Positions 1 through 6,271 of a DNA stretch of 8,473 nucleotides are shown one piece after another. The DNA comes from Hydrogenophaga sp. GTDB taxonomy: Bacteria; Pseudomonadota; Gammaproteobacteria; Burkholderiales; Burkholderiaceae. The translations under genes and the position numbers were made by a program. The notes below the pieces were generated by a model, which saw nothing but the letters and a program-made list of their open reading frames with translations, did not search any database and was not told where the DNA came from. The stretch spans positions 1 to 8,473 of the forward strand of contig JALOSH010000211.1 in assembly GCA_025458545.1 (NCBI GenBank), written 5' to 3'. Position 1 is the stretch's first letter. Each line of letters begins with the position of its first letter.

Positions 1-1281
1 GGCGCGCGCGACTATCTGGTGCCCAGCCGCGTGCACGACGGCCATTTCTTCGCGCTTCCACAAAGCCCTCAGCTGTTCAAGCAGCTGCTGATGGTGGCCG
101 GCTACGACCGCTACTACCAGATCACCAAGTGCTTCCGCGACGAAGACCTGCGTGCCGACCGCCAGCCCGAGTTCACCCAGATCGACATTGAGACCTCGTT
201 CCTGACCGAGCAAGACATCCGCGACATGTTCCAGGGCATGATCAAGACGGTGTTCCAGAACACGCTGAACGTGGACCTGGGCGAGTTCCCGGTCATGGCC
301 TACAGCGAAGCCATGCAGCGCTTCGGTTCCGACAAGCCCGACCTGCGCGTGAAGATGGAGTTCACCGAACTCACCGACGTCATGGCCGACGTGGACTTCA
401 AGGTCTTCAGCGCCCCGGCGCAGATGAAGGGCGGCCGTGTGGTCGCGCTGTGCGTGCGCGGCGGCGCCGAGATGCCTCGCAGCGAGATCGACGCCTACAC
501 CGAGTTCGTCAAAATCTACGGTGCCAAGGGCTTGGCCTGGATCAAGGTCAACGAGCTGGCCAAAGGCCGCGATGGCTTGCAGAGCCCGATCGTGAAGAAC
601 ATCCACGACACGGCGCTGAATGAAATCCTCAAGCGCAGCGGTGCGCAGGACGGCGACATCCTGTTCTTCGGTGCCGACAAGGCCAAGATCGTCAACGACG
701 CCATCGGCGCGCTGCGCCTGAAGATCGGCCACAGCGCCCTGGGCAAGAAGAACGGCCTGTTCGAAGACCGCTGGGCCCCGATGTGGGTGGTGGACTTCCC
801 GATGTTCGAGCACGACGAAGAAGCCGACCGCTGGACCGCCGTGCACCACCCCTTCACGGCGCCGAAAGACGGCCACGAAGACTGGATGGTCACCGCGCCC
901 GAGAAGTGCATCGCCAAGGGCTACGACATGGTGCTCAACGGTTGGGAAATCGGCGGTGGCTCGGTCCGTATCCACACCGCGGCCGTGCAGCAGAAGGTGT
1001 TTGACGCACTCAAGATCACACCCGAAGAAGCGCAAATCAAGTTCGGTTTCCTGCTGGACGCGCTGCAGTACGGCGCGCCGCCGCACGGTGGCCTGGCCTT
1101 TGGCCTGGACCGCATCGTCACGCTGATGACCGGTGCCGAGTCGATCCGCGACGTGATCGCCTTCCCCAAGACCCAGCGCGCCCAGTGTCTGCTGACCCAA
1201 GCGCCGAGCCTGGTGGACGAGAAGCAACTGCGCGAGCTGCACATTCGCCTGCGCAACGTGGACCTGGCCAAGACGGCCTGA
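1..1281 (+). CDS. aspS: Aspartyl-tRNA synthetase, 3' part (5' end outside window)
   Basis: Class IIb aminoacyl-tRNA synthetase that charges tRNA-Asp with aspartate in the cytoplasm. The frame is open from base 1, so the true start lies upstream; 426 residues are visible. By comparison with E. coli AspRS (590 residues, from memory) about 170 residues are missing, mainly the N-terminal anticodon-binding OB domain. Visible landmarks, numbered from the first codon in the window: QSPQLFKQ (21-28); class II motif 2, [14 protein letters not shown] (45-58), with the ATP-binding arginine at 46; then the bacterial GAD insertion domain, roughly 110-230; and motif 3, GLAFGLDRI (364-372), with its arginine at 371. 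The C-terminus looks complete. Whether the enzyme is discriminating or also charges tRNA-Asn depends on N-terminal residues that are not visible. Family identity is essentially certain. Confidence 0.98.
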   Translation, partial: GARDYLVPSRVHDGHFFALPQSPQLFKQLLMVAGYDRYYQITKCFRDEDLRADRQPEFTQIDIETSFLTEQDIRDMFQGMIKTVFQNTLNVDLGEFPVMAYSEAMQRFGSDKPDLRVKMEFTELTDVMADVDFKVFSAPAQMKGGRVVALCVRGGAEMPRSEIDAYTEFVKIYGAKGLAWIKVNELAKGRDGLQSPIVKNIHDTALNEILKRSGAQDGDILFFGADKAKIVNDAIGALRLKIGHSALGKKNGLFEDRWAPMWVVDFPMFEHDEEADRWTAVHHPFTAPKDGHEDWMVTAPEKCIAKGYDMVLNGWEIGGGSVRIHTAAVQQKVFDALKITPEEAQIKFGFLLDALQYGAPPHGGLAFGLDRIVTLMTGAESIRDVIAFPKTQRAQCLLTQAPSLVDEKQLRELHIRLRNVDLAKTA

Positions 1282-1307
1282 GCGTGCCCCGCCGGGGACG
1301 GGCATGC
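1282..1307 (+). terminator. Hairpin after aspS, possible weak terminator
   Basis: An 8-bp stem starts right after the aspS stop: GCGTGCCC (1282-1289) pairs with GGGCATGC (1300-1307), including one G-U pair, around a 10-nt loop. No T-run follows, so it lacks the usual intrinsic terminator tail. It may act as a Rho-dependent or 3'-end-stabilising structure, or be chance in GC-rich DNA. Confidence 0.3.
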
Positions 1308-1355
1308 GGTCCTCGTGCGGTTGGGTTTGGGAACTATCTGGGCGGGCATGCGGTC
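1299..1355. repeat. 13-bp direct repeat pair in the aspS-yqjD gap
   Basis: CGGGCATGCGGTC occurs at 1299-1311 and again, identically, at 1343-1355, offset by 44 bp. The first copy overlaps the right arm of the aspS hairpin and the second overlaps the candidate promoter -10 element. It could be a remnant of a local duplication or a pair of protein-binding sites; nothing in the sequence decides between these. Confidence 0.55.
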
Positions 1356-1358
1356 AGT
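1330..1358 (+). promoter_or_regulatory. Candidate sigma-E (RpoE/ECF)-type promoter for the yqjDEK-nudB-clsB array
   Basis: GGAACTA (1330-1336) and GGTCAGT (1352-1358) are separated by 15 nt. This resembles the E. coli sigma-E consensus as I recall it, GGAACTT and GGTCAAA with a spacer of about 15-16 nt. Transcription would start near 1364, leaving a leader of about 45 nt before the start at 1409. No convincing sigma-70 pair was found in the same gap. The -10 half overlaps the second copy of a 13-bp direct repeat. The match is from pattern reading only, and a chance match in one 127-bp gap is possible. Confidence 0.3.
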
Positions 1359-1396
1359 TGATGGTCTTGTATGAGACGCCTCGTCAACCGTTTACC

Positions 1397-1402
1397 AGGA
1401 GA
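1397..1402 (+). promoter_or_regulatory. Shine-Dalgarno site that fixes the DUF883 start
   Basis: AGGAGA lies 6 nt before the ATG at 1409. It rules out the longer in-frame reading that would begin at 1304, and the ATG at 1404, which is only 1 nt from the site and hits a stop after two codons. Confidence 0.75.
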
Positions 1403-1408
1403 AATGCC

Positions 1409-1729
1409 ATGAACGATGCCGCCACCGATACCCAGGTCAGCAAGGAAAAACTGGTGCGCGACTTGCAGCGCGTGATCTCGGACGCCGAGGAGTTGCTGCA
1501 CGCCACGGCGGGCCAGACCGAAGGCAAGTTGGTGGAGATGCGCGAGCGGATTCGCGGCAACCTCATGGACGCGCGGCACAAGCTGGGCGACCTGGAAGAC
1601 AAGGTCAAGGTCAAAACCAAAGAGGTGGCGCGCGCCACCGACGACTACGTGCACGAGCACCCCTGGCCAGCCATTGGTGCCGCGGTGGGGGTGGGCCTGG
1701 TGATCGGGCTGCTGATCGGTCGGCGCTGA
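1409..1729 (+). CDS. DUF883 family (YqjD/ElaB/YgaM-like) membrane-anchored protein
   Basis: A 106-residue protein. Residues 1-80 are a charged, helix-prone segment with likely coiled-coil character. A conserved junction, YVHEHPWPAIG (80-90), leads into one hydrophobic segment (about 88-104) and the terminal GRR. This is the signature layout of the DUF883 family. In E. coli the paralogue YqjD is an inner-membrane protein that binds stationary-phase ribosomes; the same role here is inference. The start at 1409 is supported by AGGAGA six nt upstream. It is the first gene of a tight array; the next start is 5 nt after its stop. Followed by YqjE-like and YqjK-like genes, it reproduces the E. coli yqjD-yqjE-yqjK order, which strengthens the call. 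Confidence 0.93.
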   Translation: MNDAATDTQVSKEKLVRDLQRVISDAEELLHATAGQTEGKLVEMRERIRGNLMDARHKLGDLEDKVKVKTKEVARATDDYVHEHPWPAIGAAVGVGLVIGLLIGRR

Positions 1730-1734
1730 TCGGT

Positions 1735-2112
1735 ATGAACCAGCCGCCGCCCACGCGCCTGAGCGCTTCGCTCAAGGGGTTCGCCGGCACGGTGCTGACA
1801 CTGTTGCAGGTGCGCCTGGAGTTGCTCGTTGTCGAAGCGCAGGAAGAGGTTGTTCGGGTGGTCGGCCTGTTGCTGTGGGGCGTGGCAGCGGTGCTCTTGC
1901 TGGCGATGGGTGTGGGCTTTCTGGCCTTCTTCATCACGGTCGCCTTGTGGGACACACAACGCCTGCTGGCGCTGGCGGTGTTCGCCACGGTTTTTCTCAC
2001 CCTGGGTGGTATCTCCACCTGGATGGCCTACCAGCGCGTGCGCCGCGGCTCGACGCTTTTCGCCAGCAGCCTGGCGGAGTTGCGGCAGGACCGCGAGCAA
2101 CTGCGGTCCTGA
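1735..2112 (+). CDS. YqjE-like, phage holin family (DUF1469) membrane protein
   Basis: A 125-residue protein with an N-terminal amphipathic helix (about 8-40), two hydrophobic segments (about 43-71 and 77-97), and a charged tail carrying the family-type pattern FASSLAELRQDREQL (109-123). This matches Pfam Phage_holin_3_6 and E. coli YqjE. Despite the family name there is no phage gene nearby and no sign that it lyses cells; the cellular role of YqjE is not established. The start is 5 nt after the DUF883 stop with no strong Shine-Dalgarno site, so translational coupling is likely. The next gene starts 4 nt after its stop. Inner-membrane location is inferred from the two helices. Confidence 0.9.
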   Translation: MNQPPPTRLSASLKGFAGTVLTLLQVRLELLVVEAQEEVVRVVGLLLWGVAAVLLLAMGVGFLAFFITVALWDTQRLLALAVFATVFLTLGGISTWMAYQRVRRGSTLFASSLAELRQDREQLRS

Positions 2113-2116
2113 GCCC

Positions 2117-2413
2117 ATGGCGCGATCCCAGCCAGCACTCGCGCAGCGGCGGCAAGCCCTGGTGCTGCGTTCCCAGCGGCTGCGCGACCAGCTGAGCACA
2201 GACCTGCGCGTTTTCGAGCCAGCGTTCACCTGGGCCGACCGTGCACAGGATGCTTGGGTCTGGGTGCGATCCCGCCCAACCGCTGTGCTCTTCCCGGTGC
2301 TGACGGTGGGCGTGGTCTGGGTGGTTCGAAAGCCGACACGGCTGCTGCGTCTGGGCTCGGGCGCCTGGACGGCCTGGCGGCTGTGGCAGCGATTGGCCCA
2401 GCGATGGCTGTGA
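2117..2413 (+). CDS. YqjK-like small membrane protein
   Basis: A 98-residue basic protein beginning at the ATG at 2117, 4 nt after the yqjE-like stop; the frame is open further upstream but would overlap that gene. Residues 1-30 are rich in arginine and glutamine, a hydrophobic segment covers about 54-71, and the tail contains RKPTRLLRLG (71-80) followed by GAWTAWRLW (82-90). E. coli YqjK (99 residues) has the same size, the same single membrane segment and a closely similar tail (RHPNMLVRW, then GVWSAWRLV, from memory). Order and spacing after YqjD-like and YqjE-like genes support the match. The molecular function of YqjK is unknown. Confidence 0.8.
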   Translation: MARSQPALAQRRQALVLRSQRLRDQLSTDLRVFEPAFTWADRAQDAWVWVRSRPTAVLFPVLTVGVVWVVRKPTRLLRLGSGAWTAWRLWQRLAQRWL

Positions 2414-2420
2414 GACTGTC

Positions 2421-2897
2421 TTGACCTCGGGCCGCCCGTTCAAGATTCCCCGTTCCGTGCTGGTGGTGATCCACACCCCGGCGTTTGAGGTGTTGCTGAT
2501 CGAGCGCGCCGATGCGCCGGGGTTCTGGCAGTCCGTCACCGGTTCGCTGGACCAGGAAGACGAACCGTTTGTGCAAGCCGCCGCGCGCGAGGTGGCCGAA
2601 GAAACCGGCATCGACACCGGATCGCCAGGGCATCTGCTGACCGACTGGGGCTTGGAGAACGTGTACGAGATTTACCCGCAGTGGAGGCACCGCTACGCGC
2701 CGGGGGTGGTGCAGAACACCGAGCGGGTGTTTGGACTGTGCATTCCGCAGGCCATGCCGGTGCGGCTGAGCCCGCGCGAGCACTACGCACAGGCCTGGCT
2801 GCCGTGGCCCGAAGCGATGGACCGGTGCTTTTCATCGTCCAATGCCGAGGCCATTTCCTGGCTGCCTCGCCTGGGCCGCTGCACATCGATCGGCTGA
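2421..2897 (+). CDS. nudB: Dihydroneopterin triphosphate diphosphatase (Nudix hydrolase NudB)
   Basis: NudB removes pyrophosphate from 7,8-dihydroneopterin triphosphate, the step after GTP cyclohydrolase I in tetrahydrofolate synthesis. The 158-residue protein has the NudB landmarks KIPRSVLVVI (8-17), FWQSVTGS (35-42) and RHRYAPGVVQNTE (89-101). The Nudix box runs G41 to about I64 and includes REVAEETGI (56-64). There are six residues between G41 and E48, one more than the canonical box; I recall similar spacing in other betaproteobacterial NudB proteins. The start is TTG at 2421, 7 nt after the previous stop, because no in-frame ATG or GTG precedes the conserved core; the N-terminus could be a few codons off. 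The last ten residues do not resemble E. coli NudB. folE, which makes the substrate, lies 2.1 kb downstream. Confidence 0.93.
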   Translation: MTSGRPFKIPRSVLVVIHTPAFEVLLIERADAPGFWQSVTGSLDQEDEPFVQAAAREVAEETGIDTGSPGHLLTDWGLENVYEIYPQWRHRYAPGVVQNTERVFGLCIPQAMPVRLSPREHYAQAWLPWPEAMDRCFSSSNAEAISWLPRLGRCTSIG

Positions 2898-2921
2898 TGC
2901 GCTTGGTGGCATGATTTGCCC

Positions 2922-3650
2922 ATGAGCATTGTTCGGGTTGCCACCTACAACATCCACAAAGGCGTGCAGGGCCTGGGGCCGGCGCGTCGGCTGGAGATCC
3001 ACAACCTGGGCCATGCGGTGGAGCAGTTCGATGCCGACATCGTCTGCCTGCAGGAGGTTCGGCGTCACAACCGCCAGCTCGAAAAACACTTCACCCGCTG
3101 GCCCGATCTGGACCAGGCAGGCTACCTGTCGCCCGAAGGCTATGAGGCGGTGTACCGCACCAACGCGATCACCCGCCACGGTGAACACGGCAACGCCCTG
3201 CTGTCGCGCTGGCCGGTGCTGGGCACCGGGCACGCCGACGTGTCCGATCACCGCTTTGAACAGCGGGGTCTGCTGCACGCAGAGCTGCTGGTGGACGGCG
3301 TGGCGGTGCATGTGGTCGTGGTCCATTTGGGATTGATCCACGCCAGCCGCACGCGCCAGGTGCAGCGGCTGGGCGAGTACATCGCCCGCGAGCTGCCTGA
3401 GAACGCGCCGCTGATCGTGGCCGGGGACTTCAACGACTGGGGCGCGCAGCTGCTCAAGCCCATGGCCGACCTGGACCTGCGCACCTTCGACGGTATCCGC
3501 CTGCCGACCTACCCCTCGCGCTTGCCGCTGCTGCACCTGGACCGCATTTTTGTGCGCGGCCTGAGGCCGGTGTCCGCCCACGTGCCGCATGGCCGCGCCT
3601 GGGCACGCATGTCCGACCACTTGCCGCTGATCGCCGAGCTGGAGCTGTGA
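2922..3650 (+). CDS. Endonuclease/exonuclease/phosphatase family protein, YbhP-like
   Basis: A 242-residue member of the DNase I-like metal-dependent phosphoesterase fold. All the usual active-site positions are visible: N10 in VATYNIHKG, E45 in CLQEV, H135 in VVHLGL, D169 and N171 in VAGDFND, D207 in HLDRIF, and D232-H233 in the terminal SDHLPL. It aligns along its length with E. coli YbhP, encoded next to clsB (ybhO) just as here. The true substrate, nucleic acid or phospholipid-type phosphoester, is unknown. The ATG at 2922 is preferred; a TTG at 2916 would add two residues. The Shine-Dalgarno site is poor. The stop overlaps the GTG start of clsB by 4 nt, suggesting coupled translation. 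No signal peptide is seen. Confidence 0.93.
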   Translation: MSIVRVATYNIHKGVQGLGPARRLEIHNLGHAVEQFDADIVCLQEVRRHNRQLEKHFTRWPDLDQAGYLSPEGYEAVYRTNAITRHGEHGNALLSRWPVLGTGHADVSDHRFEQRGLLHAELLVDGVAVHVVVVHLGLIHASRTRQVQRLGEYIARELPENAPLIVAGDFNDWGAQLLKPMADLDLRTFDGIRLPTYPSRLPLLHLDRIFVRGLRPVSAHVPHGRAWARMSDHLPLIAELEL

Positions 3651-4932
3651 ACCACTTCGCCCGCGTCGAACCTGCCGAAGCCGCTCGCCCCGGTGCCGGT
3701 GGCCTGCGCAGCGGTCACCAGCTGTTGTTGCTGCAGGGCGGGGTGGACCTGTTCCCGGCGCTGGTGGAAGCCATGGACGCGGCACGTTCGGTGGTGCACC
3801 TCGAAACCTATATCTTCGAATTCGCCGGATCGGCGTTGAGCGTGGCCCATGCGCTTGAGCGCGCGGCGCAGCGAGGGGTGCAAAACGCTTTGACGCGGCC
3901 GGCGTGCAGTGGCGGGTCTACGCGCCGTTGGGTCGTCTTGGGTTGTTGATCCCCAGCCGCTGGCGCCGCCTGCACCGAAAACTGTGTGTGGTCGACGGCA
4001 CCATCGGCTTTTGCGGCGGCATCAACATCATCGACGACCTCGACGATGTGGCCCTGGGCAAGCTGACCGTGCCGCGACTGGACTTCTCGCTGCGCGTGGC
4101 CGGACCTCTGGTGGCCGAGATGGTGGACACCATGGAGCAGCTCTGGTGGCGGCTGCAGGCGGTGCGCAGTGCACGCCAGCGCGAGTTCAAGGCGGCCTGG
4201 GAAGCCTTGCGCGCCAACAACCCGGTGGGCGATTTCTCGCGCATGCTGGACAAGATCGAACTGCGCACCGGACTGGGCAGCTGGAGCGGCCGCGTCAACA
4301 GCGATGCCGAAACGGGGTCGCGCGAGTCGGCGACGGATGGACCGATGGGGGTGGACGGCGCGCGCGCGTCGCTGCTGCTGCGCGACAACCTCACCCATCG
4401 ACACGACATCGAGCGCGCCTACCTCAAAGCGATCGGCGAGGCGCGGGAAGACATCGTGATTGCCAATGCGTATTTCATCCCGGGACGCAAGCTGCGCCGG
4501 GCGCTCCTGGTGGCGGTGCGACGCGGCGTGCGGGTGCGGCTGTTGTCGCAGGGCAGGTACGAGAACTTCATGCAGTACCACGCGGCGCGCCCGGTCTATC
4601 AGCAACTGCTGGACGCGGGCATTGAGATCCACGAGTACGCCCCCAGCGCCTTGCACGCCAAGGTGGCGGCGATCGACCGCCGCTGGGCCACCGTGGGTTC
4701 GACCAACCTCGACCCGCTGTCCTTGCTGCTGGCGCGCGAGGCCAACGTGATGACGACCGACCGCCGTTTTGCCGTGTTGCTGCACGAGCGGCTGGAGGCG
4801 CTGCTGACCCACGAATGCGAGGCGCTCGATGCCGCCACGCTGGGTCGGCGCTCCTGGGTGCAGCGCGCTTTGGACCGCGTGGCTTTTGGTGTGATGCGCG
4901 CGTTGCTGTTCATCACCGGCCACCGCTACTGA
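3647..4932 (+). pseudogene. clsB: Cardiolipin synthase B, disrupted by an internal deletion and frameshift
   Basis: ClsB is a phospholipase D-superfamily enzyme that makes cardiolipin at the inner membrane. The gene begins at GTG 3647, overlapping the previous stop. The first frame gives a normal N-terminus to AQRGV (ending 3880), then leaves homology and stops at 3949. Homology resumes in another frame at RFDAAGVQW (codons from 3886) and runs to the TGA at 4930-4932. Only 5 nt separate the two matching parts, where E. coli ClsB has about 20 residues including the LLDGYG strand, so roughly 55 bp are missing. Both HKD motifs survive in the downstream frame: HRKLCVVD (histidine codon at 3973) with GGIN, and HAKVAAID (histidine codon at 4654) with GSTN. 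A shortened product could start at GTG 3904. A real mutation, an assembly error or an unusual functional variant cannot be told apart from this sequence. Confidence 0.85.
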
Positions 4933-4964
4933 GGCGGGTCAAGCCACAGACTGCAAAACCTCAG

Positions 4965-4974
4965 AAGCGCGCTT
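4965..4974. repeat. Perfect 10-bp palindrome in the folE upstream gap
   Basis: AAGCGCGCTT is self-complementary and lies 45 bp before the folE start chosen here, in the 86-bp gap after clsB. An outer inverted pair, AAGCCA (4940-4945) and TGGCTT (4983-4988), flanks it. It could be an operator or part of an RNA hairpin; palindromes of this size can also occur by chance in such GC-rich DNA. Confidence 0.3.
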
Positions 4975-5018
4975 GGTATTTCTGGCTTACAGGGCCGGTG
5001 TTAGCATGGCACGCAGCC

Positions 5019-5741
5019 ATGAATCCAGATCTTGATATGACCTCCACCGACCTTTCCGCCGACGATCAGGGCGTGCCCGTCTCGGTCAAAATCCGCGAGC
5101 GCATCCAGGCGGCGCGCCAGCGGTTCCACTCCAACGACAACATCGCCGAATTCATCCAGCCGGGTGAACTCGATCTGCTGCTCGACGAGGTGGCCGACAA
5201 GATGAAGGGTGTGCTCGACAGCCTGGTGATCGACCTGGAGCACGACCACAACACCGGAGACACCGCACGCCGGGTGGCCAAGATGTACATCCGGGAGGTG
5301 TTCAACGGCCGCTACGTCAAGGGGCCGGCGGTCACCGAATTCCCCAATGCCGAACACCTGAACGAGCTGATGATCGTCGGCCCGATCACGGTCCGCAGCG
5401 CCTGCAGCCACCACTTCTGTCCGGTCATCGGCAAGATCTGGATCGGCGTGATGCCCAACGAGCACACCAACGTGATCGGTCTGTCGAAGTACGCCCGCCT
5501 GGCCGAATGGATCATGGGTCGCCCGCAGATCCAGGAAGAGGCCGTGGTGCAACTGGCCGATCTGATCCAGGAAAAGACCCAGCCCGATGGCCTGGCCATC
5601 GTGATGGAAGCGAGCCACTACTGCATGGCCTGGCGCGGCGTCAAGGACATGGACAGCAAGATGATCAACTCGGTCATGCGTGGCGTGTTCCTGAAAGACC
5701 CGAACCTGCGCCGCGAATTCCTCTCCCTCATTCCCCGTTAA
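5019..5741 (+). CDS. folE: GTP cyclohydrolase I
   Basis: Converts GTP to 7,8-dihydroneopterin triphosphate, the entry step of tetrahydrofolate (and queuosine-precursor) synthesis, as a cytoplasmic homodecamer. The protein is 240 residues from the ATG at 5019. Zinc ligands are C129 and H132 in SACSHHFCP (127-135) and C202 in SHYC; H131 and H200 correspond to the catalytic histidines H112 and H179 of E. coli. GLSKYARL and the C-terminal EFLSLI are also typical. The zinc cysteines mark the zinc-dependent FolE (type IA), not the zinc-independent FolE2. A second ATG at 5037 would give 234 residues; neither start has a clear Shine-Dalgarno site, and the frame is open upstream into clsB without a likely start. 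The 86-bp gap before it probably holds its own promoter, but I found no convincing one. A BLUF gene follows after 16 nt. Confidence 0.96.
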   Translation: MNPDLDMTSTDLSADDQGVPVSVKIRERIQAARQRFHSNDNIAEFIQPGELDLLLDEVADKMKGVLDSLVIDLEHDHNTGDTARRVAKMYIREVFNGRYVKGPAVTEFPNAEHLNELMIVGPITVRSACSHHFCPVIGKIWIGVMPNEHTNVIGLSKYARLAEWIMGRPQIQEEAVVQLADLIQEKTQPDGLAIVMEASHYCMAWRGVKDMDSKMINSVMRGVFLKDPNLRREFLSLIPR

Positions 5742-5757
5742 CAGAGAACATCACACC

Positions 5758-6183
5758 ATGCTGGTACGTCTGCTTTATGTCAGCCGAGCGGTCGACACGG
5801 ATTCGGCCAAGACCATCGATTCGATCCTGGAAACGTCCCGTTCGCACAACATAGGCAATGGCATCACGGGCGTGCTCTGCTACGGCGGGGGTGTGTTCCT
5901 GCAGGCCATCGAAGGCGGTCGCAACGCGGTCAACACGCTGTACAACCACATCGCTGCCGACAAGCGCCACACCGACGTGGTGCTGCTCCACTACGAAGAG
6001 ATCACGGAACGCCGCTTTGGTGGCTGGACCATGGGCCAGGTGAACCTCTCCAAGCTCAACACCTCCATCGTGCTGAAGTACTCCGAGCGACCCGAGTTCG
6101 ATCCGTATGGCGTCTCGGGCAAGGTGTCGTTGGCTTTGCTCGAAGAGTTGATGGCCACGGCCGCCATCATCGGTCGCGCCTGA
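5758..6183 (+). CDS. Stand-alone BLUF-domain blue-light photoreceptor
   Basis: BLUF domains bind FAD and respond to blue light by rearranging a tyrosine-glutamine hydrogen-bond network. In this 141-residue protein the domain fills residues 1 to about 95 and all hallmark positions are present: Y7 in RLLYVS, N31 before NGITGVLCY (34-42), Q49 in FLQAIEG, and W90 and M92 in GGWTMGQ. The remaining 45 residues include VLKYSE and a helical tail, like cyanobacterial PixD (Slr1694) and unlike BLUF-EAL or BLUF-cyclase proteins. It therefore has no output domain and should signal through a partner protein. It lies 16 nt after folE on the same strand, so co-transcription is likely. A weak AGAGA at 5743-5747 may serve as ribosome site. 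Photoactivity is predicted from the conserved residues; the partner and output are unknown. Confidence 0.95.
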   Translation: MLVRLLYVSRAVDTDSAKTIDSILETSRSHNIGNGITGVLCYGGGVFLQAIEGGRNAVNTLYNHIAADKRHTDVVLLHYEEITERRFGGWTMGQVNLSKLNTSIVLKYSERPEFDPYGVSGKVSLALLEELMATAAIIGRA

Positions 6184-6195
6184 AGGTGGTGTCCC

Positions 6196-6222
6196 CGAGC
6201 GCCGTCTGGTGGTGGGCGCTTG
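6196..6222 (+). terminator. Weak hairpin after the BLUF gene
   Basis: CGAGCGCC (6196-6203) pairs with GGCGCTTG (6215-6222), 8 bp with one G-U pair and an 11-nt loop, 13 nt after the BLUF stop. There is no T-run. It may mark the end of the folE-BLUF transcript, but the support is weak. The rest of the 88-bp gap before the DUF429 gene shows nothing I can name. Confidence 0.25.
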
Positions 6223-6271
6223 TGACACGCGGCGACTGCACGATAACCAAGCCGTCTCTTGACCTTCGGCG

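Noticed and set aside
1404..1412. Mini reading frame ATG-CCA-TGA overlapping the DUF883 start
   Set aside because: Its ATG is only 1 nt from the Shine-Dalgarno site, too close for initiation, whereas the ATG at 1409 is at 6 nt. Probably chance.
1735..2112. Prophage remnant suggested by the holin family name
   Set aside because: The gene sits in a yqjDEK-like array with no lysis, integrase or structural phage genes; the family name is historical for these chromosomal proteins.
2911..2925. Four-codon frame (MICP) overlapping the start of the YbhP-like gene, possible leader peptide
   Set aside because: Its ribosome site is poor and nothing supports attenuation; the ATGA overlap may be chance.
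2832..3785. Minus-strand open frame of 317 codons opposite the YbhP-like gene
   Set aside because: It spans two well-supported plus-strand genes with clear catalytic motifs, and its own translation shows no domain.
3878..3890. Programmed frameshift in clsB at CAAAACG
   Set aside because: There is no proper slippery heptamer, and about 20 conserved residues are absent, which frameshifting would not restore.
3808..4923. Long minus-strand open frame of 371 codons opposite clsB
   Set aside because: It mirrors the clsB coding strand, where both HKD motifs are on the plus strand. High GC at third positions removes stops on the opposite strand. It has no recognisable motif and low-complexity histidine/glutamine/arginine-rich composition.
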